Source: CAADGY01 sp900696665
GTDB lineage: Bacteria > Acidobacteriota > Terriglobia > Bryobacterales > Bryobacteraceae
Reading direction: 5' to 3'
Assembly: GCA_035063885.1 (NCBI GenBank)
Contig: JAPSFM010000078.1
Span: 1-24,947 of the forward strand
DNA length: 24,947 bases
Shown here: positions 7,496 through 15,368 of the stretch, one piece after another
Numbering within the stretch: position 1 is the stretch's first letter
Layout: every line of letters begins with the position of its first letter
Notes under the pieces: model-generated
Databases searched by the model: none
The model's input: the letters and a program-made list of their open reading frames with translations, nothing else
What the model was told of the DNA's origin: nothing
Translations under genes and position numbers: made by a program

Positions 7496-8666
7496 GTGGC
7501 GTCTCCCCGTTTACCATCTGTGGAGCTTGCAAGGGCACCAGAGGGCGCGCCGGAAGCTGCCAGAGGAACCATGCAATCCACAACCCACCGATACCAATGG
7601 GCGCGGCCAGATCCAGCCAGTGAACAAACAACGTGCGCCCATGATAGGCGGGCTCGATCAGCCAGAACAAATCCACCAGGCGCATCAGGACGATCCATAC
7701 GGCGATCCAAACCAGCCGGTTCGCACGTCTTTTCACATCCCGCATCAGCAGCACGAAGAACGGGACCGTGAAGTGAAACGCGATCAGCAGTATGGGCAGC
7801 AACACCCATCCCCCGCTGGTCCTCCGCAGATACCACGGAATCTCCTCCGTTATGTTCCCGGACCAGATGATGAGGAACTGGGAGAAGGACACGTAGGCCC
7901 AGAGCATCACAAACGCAAACAACAGATTTCCGAGATCGTGCAGTTGCGACACCCCCAGGACGCGCGAAAGCGGCGGGCGCGTGGAAAGCAGAATGACCAC
8001 CGTGATCGTGAACGCGAACGCCGATAGCGACTGGCCGACGACATACAACGCGCCGTACATCGTGGAGAACCAATGCGGCTCCATCGACATCACCCAATCA
8101 ATGGAAGCGAAGGTCACGGCAAGCCCCCACAAAATGATTCCAGGGCCGCTGATGTTGCGCAGCCTCCTGGTAGGCAGCGCGGGATTTTCGCTTACATCCT
8201 GCTGGCCGGAGAAGCGGTTCAGAAGAAACGCGAGCCCGATCCAGATCGCGAAGTAAATCACCACGCGCACGATGAAGAACGGTACGTTCAGCCAGGCCTG
8301 CTTTTCCTGGAGCAGGTGATCGTTCGCTACTGCTTCCGGGTGGGACCACTCGTAAAGGTGAGGGATACCGAACAGGATCGGGATAAACAGCAGCGCCATG
8401 AGGGGCACGGTGCGAGTACCCGTTTCGAGCAATCTGCGAATCACAAAGCCCCATTCCCCTCCCACCATGTGATGGAGCATCAGAACCGCCAGGCAGCCCG
8501 ATCCGATGCCGAACCAGAACATAAATCCAAACAGGTAGGAGTGAAAGAACTGCCCAGGGTCAAGCAGCCATCCGAGCACACAGGCCGCCAGTCCGGCAAC
8601 GCCGCCGATGGCTGCGTACGTTCTATACCGCCCGATATCGATCGGCAGTGGTTCCGCCGGTGTCAT
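7485..8666 (-). CDS. actF: Alternative complex III subunit ActF (NrfD-like quinol-binding membrane protein)
   Basis: A 393-residue polytopic membrane protein with about ten helices, homologous in layout to ActC and to the NrfD/PsrC family. Recognisable ActF features are YRTYAAIGGVAGLAACVLGW near the start, HHMVGGEWGFVIRRLLETGTRTVPLM in the first third, the IPHLYEWSHPEAV loop, and the FSQFLIIWSGNITEEIPWYLRRTSGGW region. ActF is the second NrfD-like subunit of ACIII; the likely proton-translocating path runs through the ActC/ActF pair. The ATG overlaps the TGA of actE by 4 nt. Downstream it overlaps the small unknown membrane protein gene by 11 nt. Confidence 0.93.
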   Translation of the reverse strand: MTPAEPLPIDIGRYRTYAAIGGVAGLAACVLGWLLDPGQFFHSYLFGFMFWFGIGSGCLAVLMLHHMVGGEWGFVIRRLLETGTRTVPLMALLFIPILFGIPHLYEWSHPEAVANDHLLQEKQAWLNVPFFIVRVVIYFAIWIGLAFLLNRFSGQQDVSENPALPTRRLRNISGPGIILWGLAVTFASIDWVMSMEPHWFSTMYGALYVVGQSLSAFAFTITVVILLSTRPPLSRVLGVSQLHDLGNLLFAFVMLWAYVSFSQFLIIWSGNITEEIPWYLRRTSGGWVLLPILLIAFHFTVPFFVLLMRDVKRRANRLVWIAVWIVLMRLVDLFWLIEPAYHGRTLFVHWLDLAAPIGIGGLWIAWFLWQLPARPLVPLQAPQMVNGETPHAH

Positions 8667-9391
8667 AGCTTTTGCCCCCCAGGCCGTTGCGGCTGGCCTT
8701 GTTGGTCTTCCGTCTGCTTTTCCAGTTCAGTCCGCTCCCGCTCCGGCACATCGGCCAGCGTGGCGGTCTGGCTGACCTGAAGGGCCCGGATGTAAGCAAT
8801 GATGGCCCACCGGTCCCGCGGTTCCACCCGGGAAGCATAACTGTACATCGCACCAAAGCCGTTGGTGATCACGTCGAAGTAATGCCCCGCGGGCGCCTGC
8901 CGGAGCCGGTCCGTATGAAACGCCGGCGGAGACCGGAAGCCGCGCTGAGCGATCATGCCGTTGCCCATGCCGGAAGTGCCATGACACGGCGAGCAGTAGA
9001 TGTTGAACCGCTCCCGTCCGCGCGCGAGAAGCTGCCGGTCGACATTCACGGGCATGGTCTGAACCAGTTTTCCGTCTTGTTTACCCGTGTAGAACGCCTG
9101 GTCTTCCTGCAAATGCCCGCGCGCAACGGTCCCCCGCACCGGGAGCCGCGCGGAGCGCCCGTCCGGAAAGAACTGACTCCGTTCGAGCGCCTCATAGCGA
9201 GGCTGGTCGTGCATGTCCTGGCGGCAACCGGCCAGGATCAGAACCGGCAGAACCATCGCTATCAACCTAAGAGCTTGTTGAAAAACGCGGCGCAGTTCCC
9301 GCTCCCTCGCGGCCGCGGCTCGGAGCGGAGCCGTGCGCGTCAGCAAGCCGTTTTCTCCGTTTTTCAATAAGTTCCTAAACCGGTACTTCAC
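8663..9391 (-). CDS. actE: Alternative complex III subunit ActE, monohaem cytochrome c lipoprotein with a MITE-derived N-terminal insert
   Basis: A 242-residue protein with one haem motif CSPCH (133-137) and the typical ActE stretch after the lipidated cysteine, CRQDMHDQPRYEALE. ActE is the monohaem c-type cytochrome of ACIII that passes electrons on to the oxidase. From GTG at 9391 the protein begins MKYRFR, then 36 residues that are entirely MITE sequence (residues 7-42), then LIAMVLPVLILAGC, the hydrophobic core and lipobox (Cys56). Removing the insert restores a textbook lipoprotein signal peptide with Lys-Tyr-Arg-Phe-Arg directly before Leu-Ile-Ala. The GTG overlaps the end of actD by 17 nt and follows a G-rich stretch. 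Translation could instead begin at ATG 9256 or TTG 9265, after the element, but those starts leave no basic n-region. Confidence 0.9.
   Translation of the reverse strand: MKYRFRNLLKNGENGLLTRTAPLRAAAARERELRRVFQQALRLIAMVLPVLILAGCRQDMHDQPRYEALERSQFFPDGRSARLPVRGTVARGHLQEDQAFYTGKQDGKLVQTMPVNVDRQLLARGRERFNIYCSPCHGTSGMGNGMIAQRGFRSPPAFHTDRLRQAPAGHYFDVITNGFGAMYSYASRVEPRDRWAIIAYIRALQVSQTATLADVPERERTELEKQTEDQQGQPQRPGGQKL
9271..9374. mobile_element. 104-bp MITE with inverted terminal repeats and CTAA target duplication
   Basis: The ends are near-perfect inverted repeats: GAGCTTGTTGAAAAACG at 9271-9287 and, on the other strand from 9374, GAACTTATTGAAAAACG (15 of 17 identical). CTAA flanks the element on both sides (9267-9270 and 9375-9378), a 4-bp target duplication of the YTAR form typical of some IS5-family elements. 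The interior is GC-rich and self-complementary (for example CGGCTC and GAGCCG arms near 9318-9335) and encodes no transposase, so it is a non-autonomous MITE. One element plus one target copy is 108 bp, a multiple of three. It lies inside the 5' end of actE, immediately after the actD stop codon, which the duplication keeps intact. Confidence 0.8.
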
Positions 9392-9911
9392 AGACCCCCC
9401 GAGTATGGAAGCTCTCCAGCAGATCCCGTGTCTGCGCCGGATCGAACAATGGATCCCGCTTCTCGATGCAGAGGAAAAACCGGTGATGGCTCGCCAGTGC
9501 GAACCGCGGCGCGTTGAACAGCGGATGGTACGGGCGCGGCAAGCCGTTCAGAGCAATCATCGCGAGTACCGCGGTAATCGACGCGATCAGCACACCGCAT
9601 TCGAACGTGATCGGGATGTAGGCCGGCCAACTGTTCAACGGCCGGCCTCCGATGTTCAACGGATAGTGCAGAGCCGTGATCCAATACTGCAGAAAAAAGC
9701 CGCCCGCCGCTCCCGCCAATCCCCCGATAAGAACATAAAGCGGAAGCCAGGTATGCCGGAACCCAACCGCCTCGGAAAGACCGTGCACAGGCATGGGCGA
9801 GTACGCGTCCAGGTATCGGTAGCCTTTCTCGCGGACCGTTCGCGCAGCATGCAACAGGTCGTCCGGATTATCGAATTCGGCCAACAAGCCGTAAAGCCGT
9901 TCGTACGCCAT
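9375..9911 (-). CDS. actD: Alternative complex III subunit ActD (DUF3341)
   Basis: A 178-residue membrane protein with two helices (about 57-80 and 104-124), matching the DUF3341/ActD family: YGLLAEFDNPDDLLHAARTVREKGY at the N-terminus, YSPMPVHGLSEAVGF, then GGLAGAAGGFFLQYWITALHYPLNIGGRP, and a C-terminal FFLCIEKRDPLFD domain. It has no cofactors and is a structural ACIII subunit contacting ActC and ActF. The ATG at 9911 lies 3 nt after the actC stop, with AGGAGG about 13 nt upstream. Its TAG stop (9375-9377) lies in the copy of the MITE target duplication, so the insertion left the ActD sequence unchanged. Confidence 0.93.
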   Translation of the reverse strand: MAYERLYGLLAEFDNPDDLLHAARTVREKGYRYLDAYSPMPVHGLSEAVGFRHTWLPLYVLIGGLAGAAGGFFLQYWITALHYPLNIGGRPLNSWPAYIPITFECGVLIASITAVLAMIALNGLPRPYHPLFNAPRFALASHHRFFLCIEKRDPLFDPAQTRDLLESFHTRGVCEVPV

Positions 9912-9914
9912 GGA

Positions 9915-11297
9915 TCAGTGCCCGCCTCCTCTTCGCGCCTGCGGGACAAGAGTGCGCATTTCGAAAATCGAAATCATGGGCAGACCGCGGATGAACAGGA
10001 ACAATAGCGACAGGAATAACCCGATCGTTCCGACAAACGTGGCCCAGTCCCATATCGTCGGGTGATACATGCCCCAGGAAGACGGCAGGAAGTCCCGATG
10101 CAGGCTGGTAATGACAATGACATACCGCTCGAGCCACATGCCAACGTTGATAACGAGCGACAGAATCCACAACAGGAAAACATTGGCCCGGACACGCCTC
10201 GACCAGAGCGCCTGCGGAACCGCGATATTGCAAACAATCAACAACGCGTAGGACCACCAATACGGTCCTGTCATGCGGTTCCACATCATGTACCGCTCGG
10301 CTTCGAGCCCGCTGTACCATGCCATGAACGCCTCCATCAGGTAGCCGTAGGCGACAATCAATCCTGTTCCGAGCATCACCTTCGCCATGTTGTCCAGGTG
10401 CCGTCTTGTAATGAAATCCTCGAGGCCGTAAAACGCGCGGATGGGAATCGCTAGTGTCAGGACCATTGCAAACCCGGAATAGATAGCACCGGCTACGAAG
10501 TAGGGCGGAAAGATGGTGGTATGCCACCCGGGCAGTTGTGCAATCGAAAAGTCGAAACTGACAACCGTGTGGACGGAGACGACTAGCGGTGTGGCCAAAC
10601 CGGCGAGCAGCAAGTACGCGGTCTCGTAGCGGTGCCAGTGCACCGCGGAGCCGCGCCAACCCATCGCCAGCATTCCGTAGATGATCCGGCTTGCGCGGTT
10701 ACGCGCCCGGTCCCGCAAAGTCGCCAAGTCCGGTATCAGACCGACAAACCAGAACAACACGGAAACCGTCGCATACGTACTCACCGCGAAGACGTCCCAG
10801 ATCAGCGGACTGCGCGGCTGCGGCCACATCTCCATTGTGTTCGGATAAGGCAGGAGCCAATAAAACAGCCAGGGGCGGCCAAGGTGCAGGATAGGAAACA
10901 GTCCGGCGCAAGCCACGGCAAAGAGCGTCATCGCTTCGGCAAACCGGTTGATCGACGTGCGCCATTCCTGTTTCAGCAAAAGCAGGATGGCTGATATCAA
11001 CGTGCCCGCGTGGCCGATACCGATCCACCAGACGAAGTTGACAATGGCAAATCCCCAGGCGACCGGAACATTGACACCCCAGATTCCCACACCACGCGCA
11101 AACAGGTAGGTGACAGCCCCCATCAGCACCATGAACAACAGAAACGAGATGCCAAATCCGATCAGCCAACCTCGCGGTGTTTTGCGCGTCAGGACGATCG
11201 ACGCAATCTTGTCCGTAACCGTCGAGTAGGTGTGTCCCGGAGCGATTACCGGGCCGACTTCCATTTCCGCCGTGGGATTTTCCCGATCAGTCGCCAT
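9915..11297 (-). CDS. actC: Alternative complex III subunit ActC (NrfD-like quinol-oxidising membrane protein)
   Basis: A 460-residue protein with about ten membrane helices of the NrfD/PsrC family. It holds the expected ActC segments: GVNVPVAWGFAIVNFVWWIGIGHAGTLISAIL (quinol-site helices), LFAVACAGLFPILHLGRPW, and SFDFSIAQLPGWHTTIFPPYFVAGAIYSG. ActC is the main quinol-oxidising subunit of ACIII and passes electrons to the iron-sulfur clusters of ActB. A GTG or ATG a few codons upstream would keep the frame open to 11309, but the ATG at 11297 follows GAGGAG and overlaps the actB stop by 11 nt, so I prefer it (MATDREN). Confidence 0.94.
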   Translation of the reverse strand: MATDRENPTAEMEVGPVIAPGHTYSTVTDKIASIVLTRKTPRGWLIGFGISFLLFMVLMGAVTYLFARGVGIWGVNVPVAWGFAIVNFVWWIGIGHAGTLISAILLLLKQEWRTSINRFAEAMTLFAVACAGLFPILHLGRPWLFYWLLPYPNTMEMWPQPRSPLIWDVFAVSTYATVSVLFWFVGLIPDLATLRDRARNRASRIIYGMLAMGWRGSAVHWHRYETAYLLLAGLATPLVVSVHTVVSFDFSIAQLPGWHTTIFPPYFVAGAIYSGFAMVLTLAIPIRAFYGLEDFITRRHLDNMAKVMLGTGLIVAYGYLMEAFMAWYSGLEAERYMMWNRMTGPYWWSYALLIVCNIAVPQALWSRRVRANVFLLWILSLVINVGMWLERYVIVITSLHRDFLPSSWGMYHPTIWDWATFVGTIGLFLSLLFLFIRGLPMISIFEMRTLVPQARRGGGH

Positions 11298-14200
11298 GAC
11301 GCTCCTCATTCGCCGCCGGCGTGCGGAATGCCGGGTTCGGATTCTTCAACGGGGCCATATAAGTGGTACGTGGACGTGTGTTCAGTTCGGTCAATACTCC
11401 ATAGCTGTGCGGCTGTGCCCTCAACTTGGATACCCTGCTCGACGGATCGTTGACATCGCCGAAAACGATGGCTTCCGCCGGGCAAGCCTGCTGGCAGGCG
11501 GTGACGATTTCCCCGTCGCGGAGTTTACGGTTCTCTTTTTCCGCTTCGATTTTCGCCTCCGAGATCCGCTGCACGCAGTACGTGCACTTCTCCATGACAC
11601 CGCGGCTTCGAACCGTAACATCGGGGTTATGCAACAGCCGCAGACTCTCGGTTGCCCAATCCGAATAAAGAAGAAAATTGAACCGCCGCACTTTGTAAGG
11701 ACAGTTGTTCGAACAATAGCGTGTGCCGACGCAGCGGTTATAAACCATCTGGTTCAAGCCTTCATCGCTATGCGCCGTAGCGGCGACGGGGCAAACCACC
11801 TCGCAGGGCGCAGTCTCGCAGTGCTGGCAGGCCATGGGCTGGTTGTACGTTTCGGGGTTTTCGAATTCTCCCTTGTAATACCGGTCGATGCGGAGCCAGT
11901 GCATCTCCCGGCCCATCACTACCTGGTCCTTTCCCACAACGGGTATATTGTTCTCAGCCTGGCAGGCGACCACGCACGCACTGCACCCCATGCACACGTT
12001 CATGTCAATCGACATGCCCCAGGCATAGCCGCGATACTCCCAATCCGGATAGATATTCAGGCCGGCCGGAGGAGGAGGTTCTTCTTCGTTGGGGAACTTC
12101 GGATTCTTCTGGAAATTCTCGAACGTGCCCGAGCGCACAATATGACGGTTATGCGTGCGCCCGCTGCCTCCAAAACCCTCCTTGCCAATGGCATGGTGCG
12201 ATTGCGTGCAGGCCAGAACCACTTGCGCGCCGGTCTTCCTCACCTCCAGACCTGAACCGAAATAGGGTTCTTCAGAAGTCCATAGCGCGTAGGCGTTATA
12301 GCCGATCCCGTCCCCGACCTTACCGGCATGGCTTCGGCCATAGCCGAAGAAAACCGTCACGCTGTCGTCAGCGTGGCCCGGTGAAATCCAGGCAGGCGCA
12401 CGAACTGTCCGCCCGCGATACTTCAATTCGAGAACGTCGCGCTCCTTGACGCCAAGACGCTCCGCGGTGCCGGGACTTAGAAGCGCAACGTTATCCCACG
12501 TCAACTTCGTTATCGGCTTCGGCGTTTCCTGAAGCCAGGCATTATTGGTGAACTGGCCATCCCATATAGTGGCGTCGGGCCGGAACACAAGCTCGAGGCC
12601 GGCCGCCTGCGAATCGCGCGTACCCGCCGCAACAGGCGCCTGTAGGGCGGTTGCCTTTGCGTCCGCGGAAACGGCCCGAACGCCCGCTTTCGCTCCGGTA
12701 TTCGGAATAAAACCGTTGTGAAGCGACCTGCGCCAGAAGGTGTCAAAATCGCCCTGGCGGTGTTGCGATCTCCAGTATTCGCGAACCAGATCGTGCGCGC
12801 TTCGATCCGGGTCGCCAGCCAGTACGGCGATTAACTCGATGGCGGTGCGTCCGCCATAGAGTGGCGAAATCAGGGGCTGGATGATGCCGATTGTGCCATC
12901 ATAGGCCCGGACGTCACCCCAGGATTCCAGGTAGTGAGCCTGCGGGATCTGCCAATGGCATTGGAAAGAAGTCTCGTCATTGTACAAACCGAGCCGCACT
13001 CGCAATCTGACCTTGCTCATCGCATCAGCGAAGCCCAGATCAGCCGGAGAATCGTAAACCGGGTTTCCTCCAAGGATGATCAGAAGATCCACCTGGCCGG
13101 CATTCATCTCACCCACCAGTTCCCGGAGAGACTGCATCGGGCTCAAGCCGGCGTGCTGGGGTGCGGCGTAGTGGACGGTTGTTCCGACGTTTCCGAGCGC
13201 CTGATTGATAGCTTGGGCGACAGCATGCACGGCTGGAGGCTGCCATTCTCCGGCGACCACCACGCCGCGGCCTTTGTGCTCCTGAAGATCGCCCGCGGCA
13301 GCGGCGAGCCATTTCTTGGATGCCTCATCGCCCCCCAAACCGCCGCTGGCTTCCGCGTTACCTCCGGCGGCGCCAACAGCTTGCGCTAGCGAGCGGGCGA
13401 GCGACTCCACTTGGCTGGCTTTGAGCGGCAAGCGATGATCCGCCATGCTTCCCGTGATCGAAAGCACTGGTTCGGCCGCATACAGCCGGTTCATCGTCTG
13501 CTGTCCTTCGAGCACACGGCGCCGTCTGGCAAAATCCTTCGAATAGCGAACACTCCCGGGGCCCGATCCGAGAAAATCCGAGTCCAGCGATACGATCACA
13601 TCCGCGGCGTCGAAATTGTAAATTGCGTTCTGTGCAGGTCCGGCCTGGCTGTTCCGCGCCGCGGCAATGGGATCGTACTGAATCCACTTCGCGCCCGGGA
13701 GTTGCGCCAGCAACCGCTCCATCTGTGCAATGAAGGAGGGCGAAGTCACCGTGTCAGTGAGTATGCGTAACCCGGCTCCTTTTCGAGTAACCTGGTCCGC
13801 GCGCTCCTTGGCCATCTCCCCGACAAACTGCAGCCAGTTGCTCACCGCGCCCCGGTTGGTGACGACTTGCGACCGATCCGGATCGTACAGCGTCAAGATG
13901 GATGCCTGGGCGAATATTCCGGTGGCCCCCAAAGAGGCCGGGTGCTCCGGGTTGCCTTCCACTTTCGTCGGGCGTCCCATGTGGCTTTCGACAAGAACCC
14001 CAGTGCCGAAGCCGTTCAACGGCATGGAAGTCGCGAACATCAGCGGCTTACCCGGTACGAATTCTTCCGGAGCACGAACGTAGGGCACAATTTTTTCGTC
14101 CGGCTGCTTGGTGCACGCACTGAGCCCGGCCAAGGCGAAAGAGGCAGCCATCAACCGCAGGAGGTCGCGGCGGTTCACCTCCGACGGGCGCGGCAACTCG

Positions 14201-14352
14201 TGCCGGAACTCGTTTTGCACAAACTGGTCAAACTCCTCGGTGGAGGCAAGTTCCTCAAGACTGCGCCAGTACTCGGGGCCACGTGCCTGTTCGAGCTTCG
14301 CCCGTATGGCGGCCATATCGAGCGGATTTGTGCGACCGCTGTCTCCGTTCAT
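11287..14352 (-). CDS. actB: Alternative complex III subunit ActB (molybdopterin-like domain fused to iron-sulfur domain)
   Basis: A 1021-residue protein. The N-terminus carries a twin-arginine signal (NRRDLLRLMAA, Arg61-Arg62) ending at a possible lipobox cysteine (Cys80, GLSAC), so it is exported folded and may be lipidated. The first two thirds resemble a molybdopterin-oxidoreductase fold (ActB1), which in characterised ACIII lacks the cofactor. The last third (about 787-957) is a ferredoxin-like domain with four cysteine groups: CMGCSACVVAC, CQHCETAPCEVVCP, CVGTRYCSNNCP, and CTYC with CQQACP. These would hold three 4Fe-4S clusters and one 3Fe-4S cluster. It relays electrons from quinol to the haems of ActA and ActE. 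The ATG at 14352 shares bases with the actA stop (TAATG); GTG at 14364 is a possible alternative start. Confidence 0.95.
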   Translation of the reverse strand: MNGDSGRTNPLDMAAIRAKLEQARGPEYWRSLEELASTEEFDQFVQNEFRHELPRPSEVNRRDLLRLMAASFALAGLSACTKQPDEKIVPYVRAPEEFVPGKPLMFATSMPLNGFGTGVLVESHMGRPTKVEGNPEHPASLGATGIFAQASILTLYDPDRSQVVTNRGAVSNWLQFVGEMAKERADQVTRKGAGLRILTDTVTSPSFIAQMERLLAQLPGAKWIQYDPIAAARNSQAGPAQNAIYNFDAADVIVSLDSDFLGSGPGSVRYSKDFARRRRVLEGQQTMNRLYAAEPVLSITGSMADHRLPLKASQVESLARSLAQAVGAAGGNAEASGGLGGDEASKKWLAAAAGDLQEHKGRGVVVAGEWQPPAVHAVAQAINQALGNVGTTVHYAAPQHAGLSPMQSLRELVGEMNAGQVDLLIILGGNPVYDSPADLGFADAMSKVRLRVRLGLYNDETSFQCHWQIPQAHYLESWGDVRAYDGTIGIIQPLISPLYGGRTAIELIAVLAGDPDRSAHDLVREYWRSQHRQGDFDTFWRRSLHNGFIPNTGAKAGVRAVSADAKATALQAPVAAGTRDSQAAGLELVFRPDATIWDGQFTNNAWLQETPKPITKLTWDNVALLSPGTAERLGVKERDVLELKYRGRTVRAPAWISPGHADDSVTVFFGYGRSHAGKVGDGIGYNAYALWTSEEPYFGSGLEVRKTGAQVVLACTQSHHAIGKEGFGGSGRTHNRHIVRSGTFENFQKNPKFPNEEEPPPPAGLNIYPDWEYRGYAWGMSIDMNVCMGCSACVVACQAENNIPVVGKDQVVMGREMHWLRIDRYYKGEFENPETYNQPMACQHCETAPCEVVCPVAATAHSDEGLNQMVYNRCVGTRYCSNNCPYKVRRFNFLLYSDWATESLRLLHNPDVTVRSRGVMEKCTYCVQRISEAKIEAEKENRKLRDGEIVTACQQACPAEAIVFGDVNDPSSRVSKLRAQPHSYGVLTELNTRPRTTYMAPLKNPNPAFRTPAANEERHGD

Positions 14353-15002
14353 TATCGATGACACGTATAGCAGTCGATCAGACTGCGCACGTTATACTCT
14401 TTCACCAGTCTCTGTCCCACTTCCTTCTGATTAGCCGGGTAGCTGTACCCCATCGTGAACACCTGTTCACGTGGCCGGATGTATTGCCCAGGATCGCGAT
14501 GACATGTTAGACACCATTCCATTTGCAGGGTCTCAGCTTTGACCATCAGCGGCATCTGGTCGACGCGGCCGTGGCACGTCTCACAGCCGATACCCTTGTT
14601 TATGTGAATGCTGTGATTGAAGTAGACGAAATCGGGAACGTCGTTTACTCGCGTCCATTCGAGGGACTTGTTGTCCCGCAGACTGGCTCTCACCGGCTCG
14701 AGCATCGGGCTATCCACCCAAATCTGCGAGTGGCAGCTCATACAGGTCTCGGTGGGGGGGATTCCGGCGAAATTTGAGGTCTCTACGGTGGTGTGACAAT
14801 AGCGGCAATCGATACCAAGACCGGAGACGTGATGCTTATGACTGAAGGGCACCGGTTGCGGCTGGACCACTTGCACTTTGGTGACATAGTCGGAGCTGTT
14901 AATGCCGGCCAGCACCCATACCAGACCACCCAGCAGGAAGATACCCCCGAAAATCGTAACGCGAGCGATCGTGTTGGTGCTCGGATGAAAGACCTGAGCC
15001 AT
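14352..15002 (-). CDS. actA: Alternative complex III subunit ActA, pentahaem cytochrome c
   Basis: A 216-residue protein with an N-terminal membrane anchor (about 13-33) and five c-type haem motifs: CRYCH (66-70), CMSCH (87-91), CETCH (140-144), CLTCH (164-168) and CYTCH (211-215, at the very C-terminus). Five haems, the FSHKHHVSGLGIDC opening and the length match ActA of ACIII. It forms the periplasmic electron wire between the ActB clusters and the oxidase side. It is the first gene of the 12-gene respiratory operon; a near-consensus promoter lies about 220 nt upstream. The ribosome binding site before ATG 15002 is weak. The final codon precedes a TAA that overlaps the ActB start. Confidence 0.95.
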   Translation of the reverse strand: MAQVFHPSTNTIARVTIFGGIFLLGGLVWVLAGINSSDYVTKVQVVQPQPVPFSHKHHVSGLGIDCRYCHTTVETSNFAGIPPTETCMSCHSQIWVDSPMLEPVRASLRDNKSLEWTRVNDVPDFVYFNHSIHINKGIGCETCHGRVDQMPLMVKAETLQMEWCLTCHRDPGQYIRPREQVFTMGYSYPANQKEVGQRLVKEYNVRSLIDCYTCHR

Positions 15003-15222
15003 AGTTAGTGCTAAGGCTCGGAAGCGGCTTATCCTCGAATCCCAGACCCCAGATTACAGGGCACCCAGTAGCTCTCAGCAGCCCGGACTTCCGTGGCAAC
15101 TATACCCCTATTGATTGAGTTCCCAGTTAAAAATGTTTCGCGCCTGCCTGGATCCGTTACAGCTCTCCAGCAAAAATTGCGGCGCCAAGCAAAAATATCT
15201 CAACTTTCGCTGATACCCAGTT

Positions 15223-15251
15223 AGTATAAGTGTTCCCCCATGCTGTGTCAA
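15223..15251 (-). promoter_or_regulatory. Near-consensus sigma-70 promoter of the act-cox operon
   Basis: On the minus strand TTGACA (15251-15246, six of six) is followed by exactly 17 nt and TATACT (15228-15223, five of six). Transcription would start near 15216 and run into actA with a leader of about 213 nt. No other sequence in the 366-bp gap between actA and the sigma-factor gene matches as well. The sigma-factor gene upstream is closed by its own terminator, so this promoter probably drives the operon independently. Confidence 0.7.
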
Positions 15252-15263
15252 AAGTGTGACACA
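15244..15263. promoter_or_regulatory. Perfect 7-bp palindrome overlapping the act-cox -35 box (candidate operator)
   Basis: TGTGTCA at 15244-15250 and TGACACA at 15257-15263 form a perfect inverted repeat with a 6-nt spacer. The left arm contains the -35 hexamer of the act-cox promoter. A dimeric repressor bound here would block RNA polymerase. The half-site and 14+6 geometry recall Crp/Fnr-type sites, but the bases are not the classical Crp or Fnr consensus, so the regulator is unknown. Confidence 0.5.
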
Positions 15264-15298
15264 AAAAACTTGATGGAGGGATGGAAGGTGCTTGAAAC

Positions 15299-15325
15299 AA
15301 AAAGCCCGGCAGCCAGGCGCCGGGC
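15299..15325 (-). terminator. Rho-independent terminator of the sigma-factor gene
   Basis: On the minus strand GCCCGGC (15325-15319) and GCCGGGC (15310-15304) form a perfect 7-bp GC stem with an 8-nt loop, followed at once by five U residues and a further UGUUU. It lies 44 nt after the stop codon of the sigma-factor gene and ahead of the act-cox promoter, insulating the two units. Confidence 0.85.
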
Positions 15326-15368
15326 ACATTGCAGGGGGTGTAGCCTCCGCCAGATTCTACTTACTCGA

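Noticed and set aside
15108..15329. A 73-codon frame in the act upstream region
   Set aside because: It spans the operon promoter and a terminator, with no ribosome binding site or family match.
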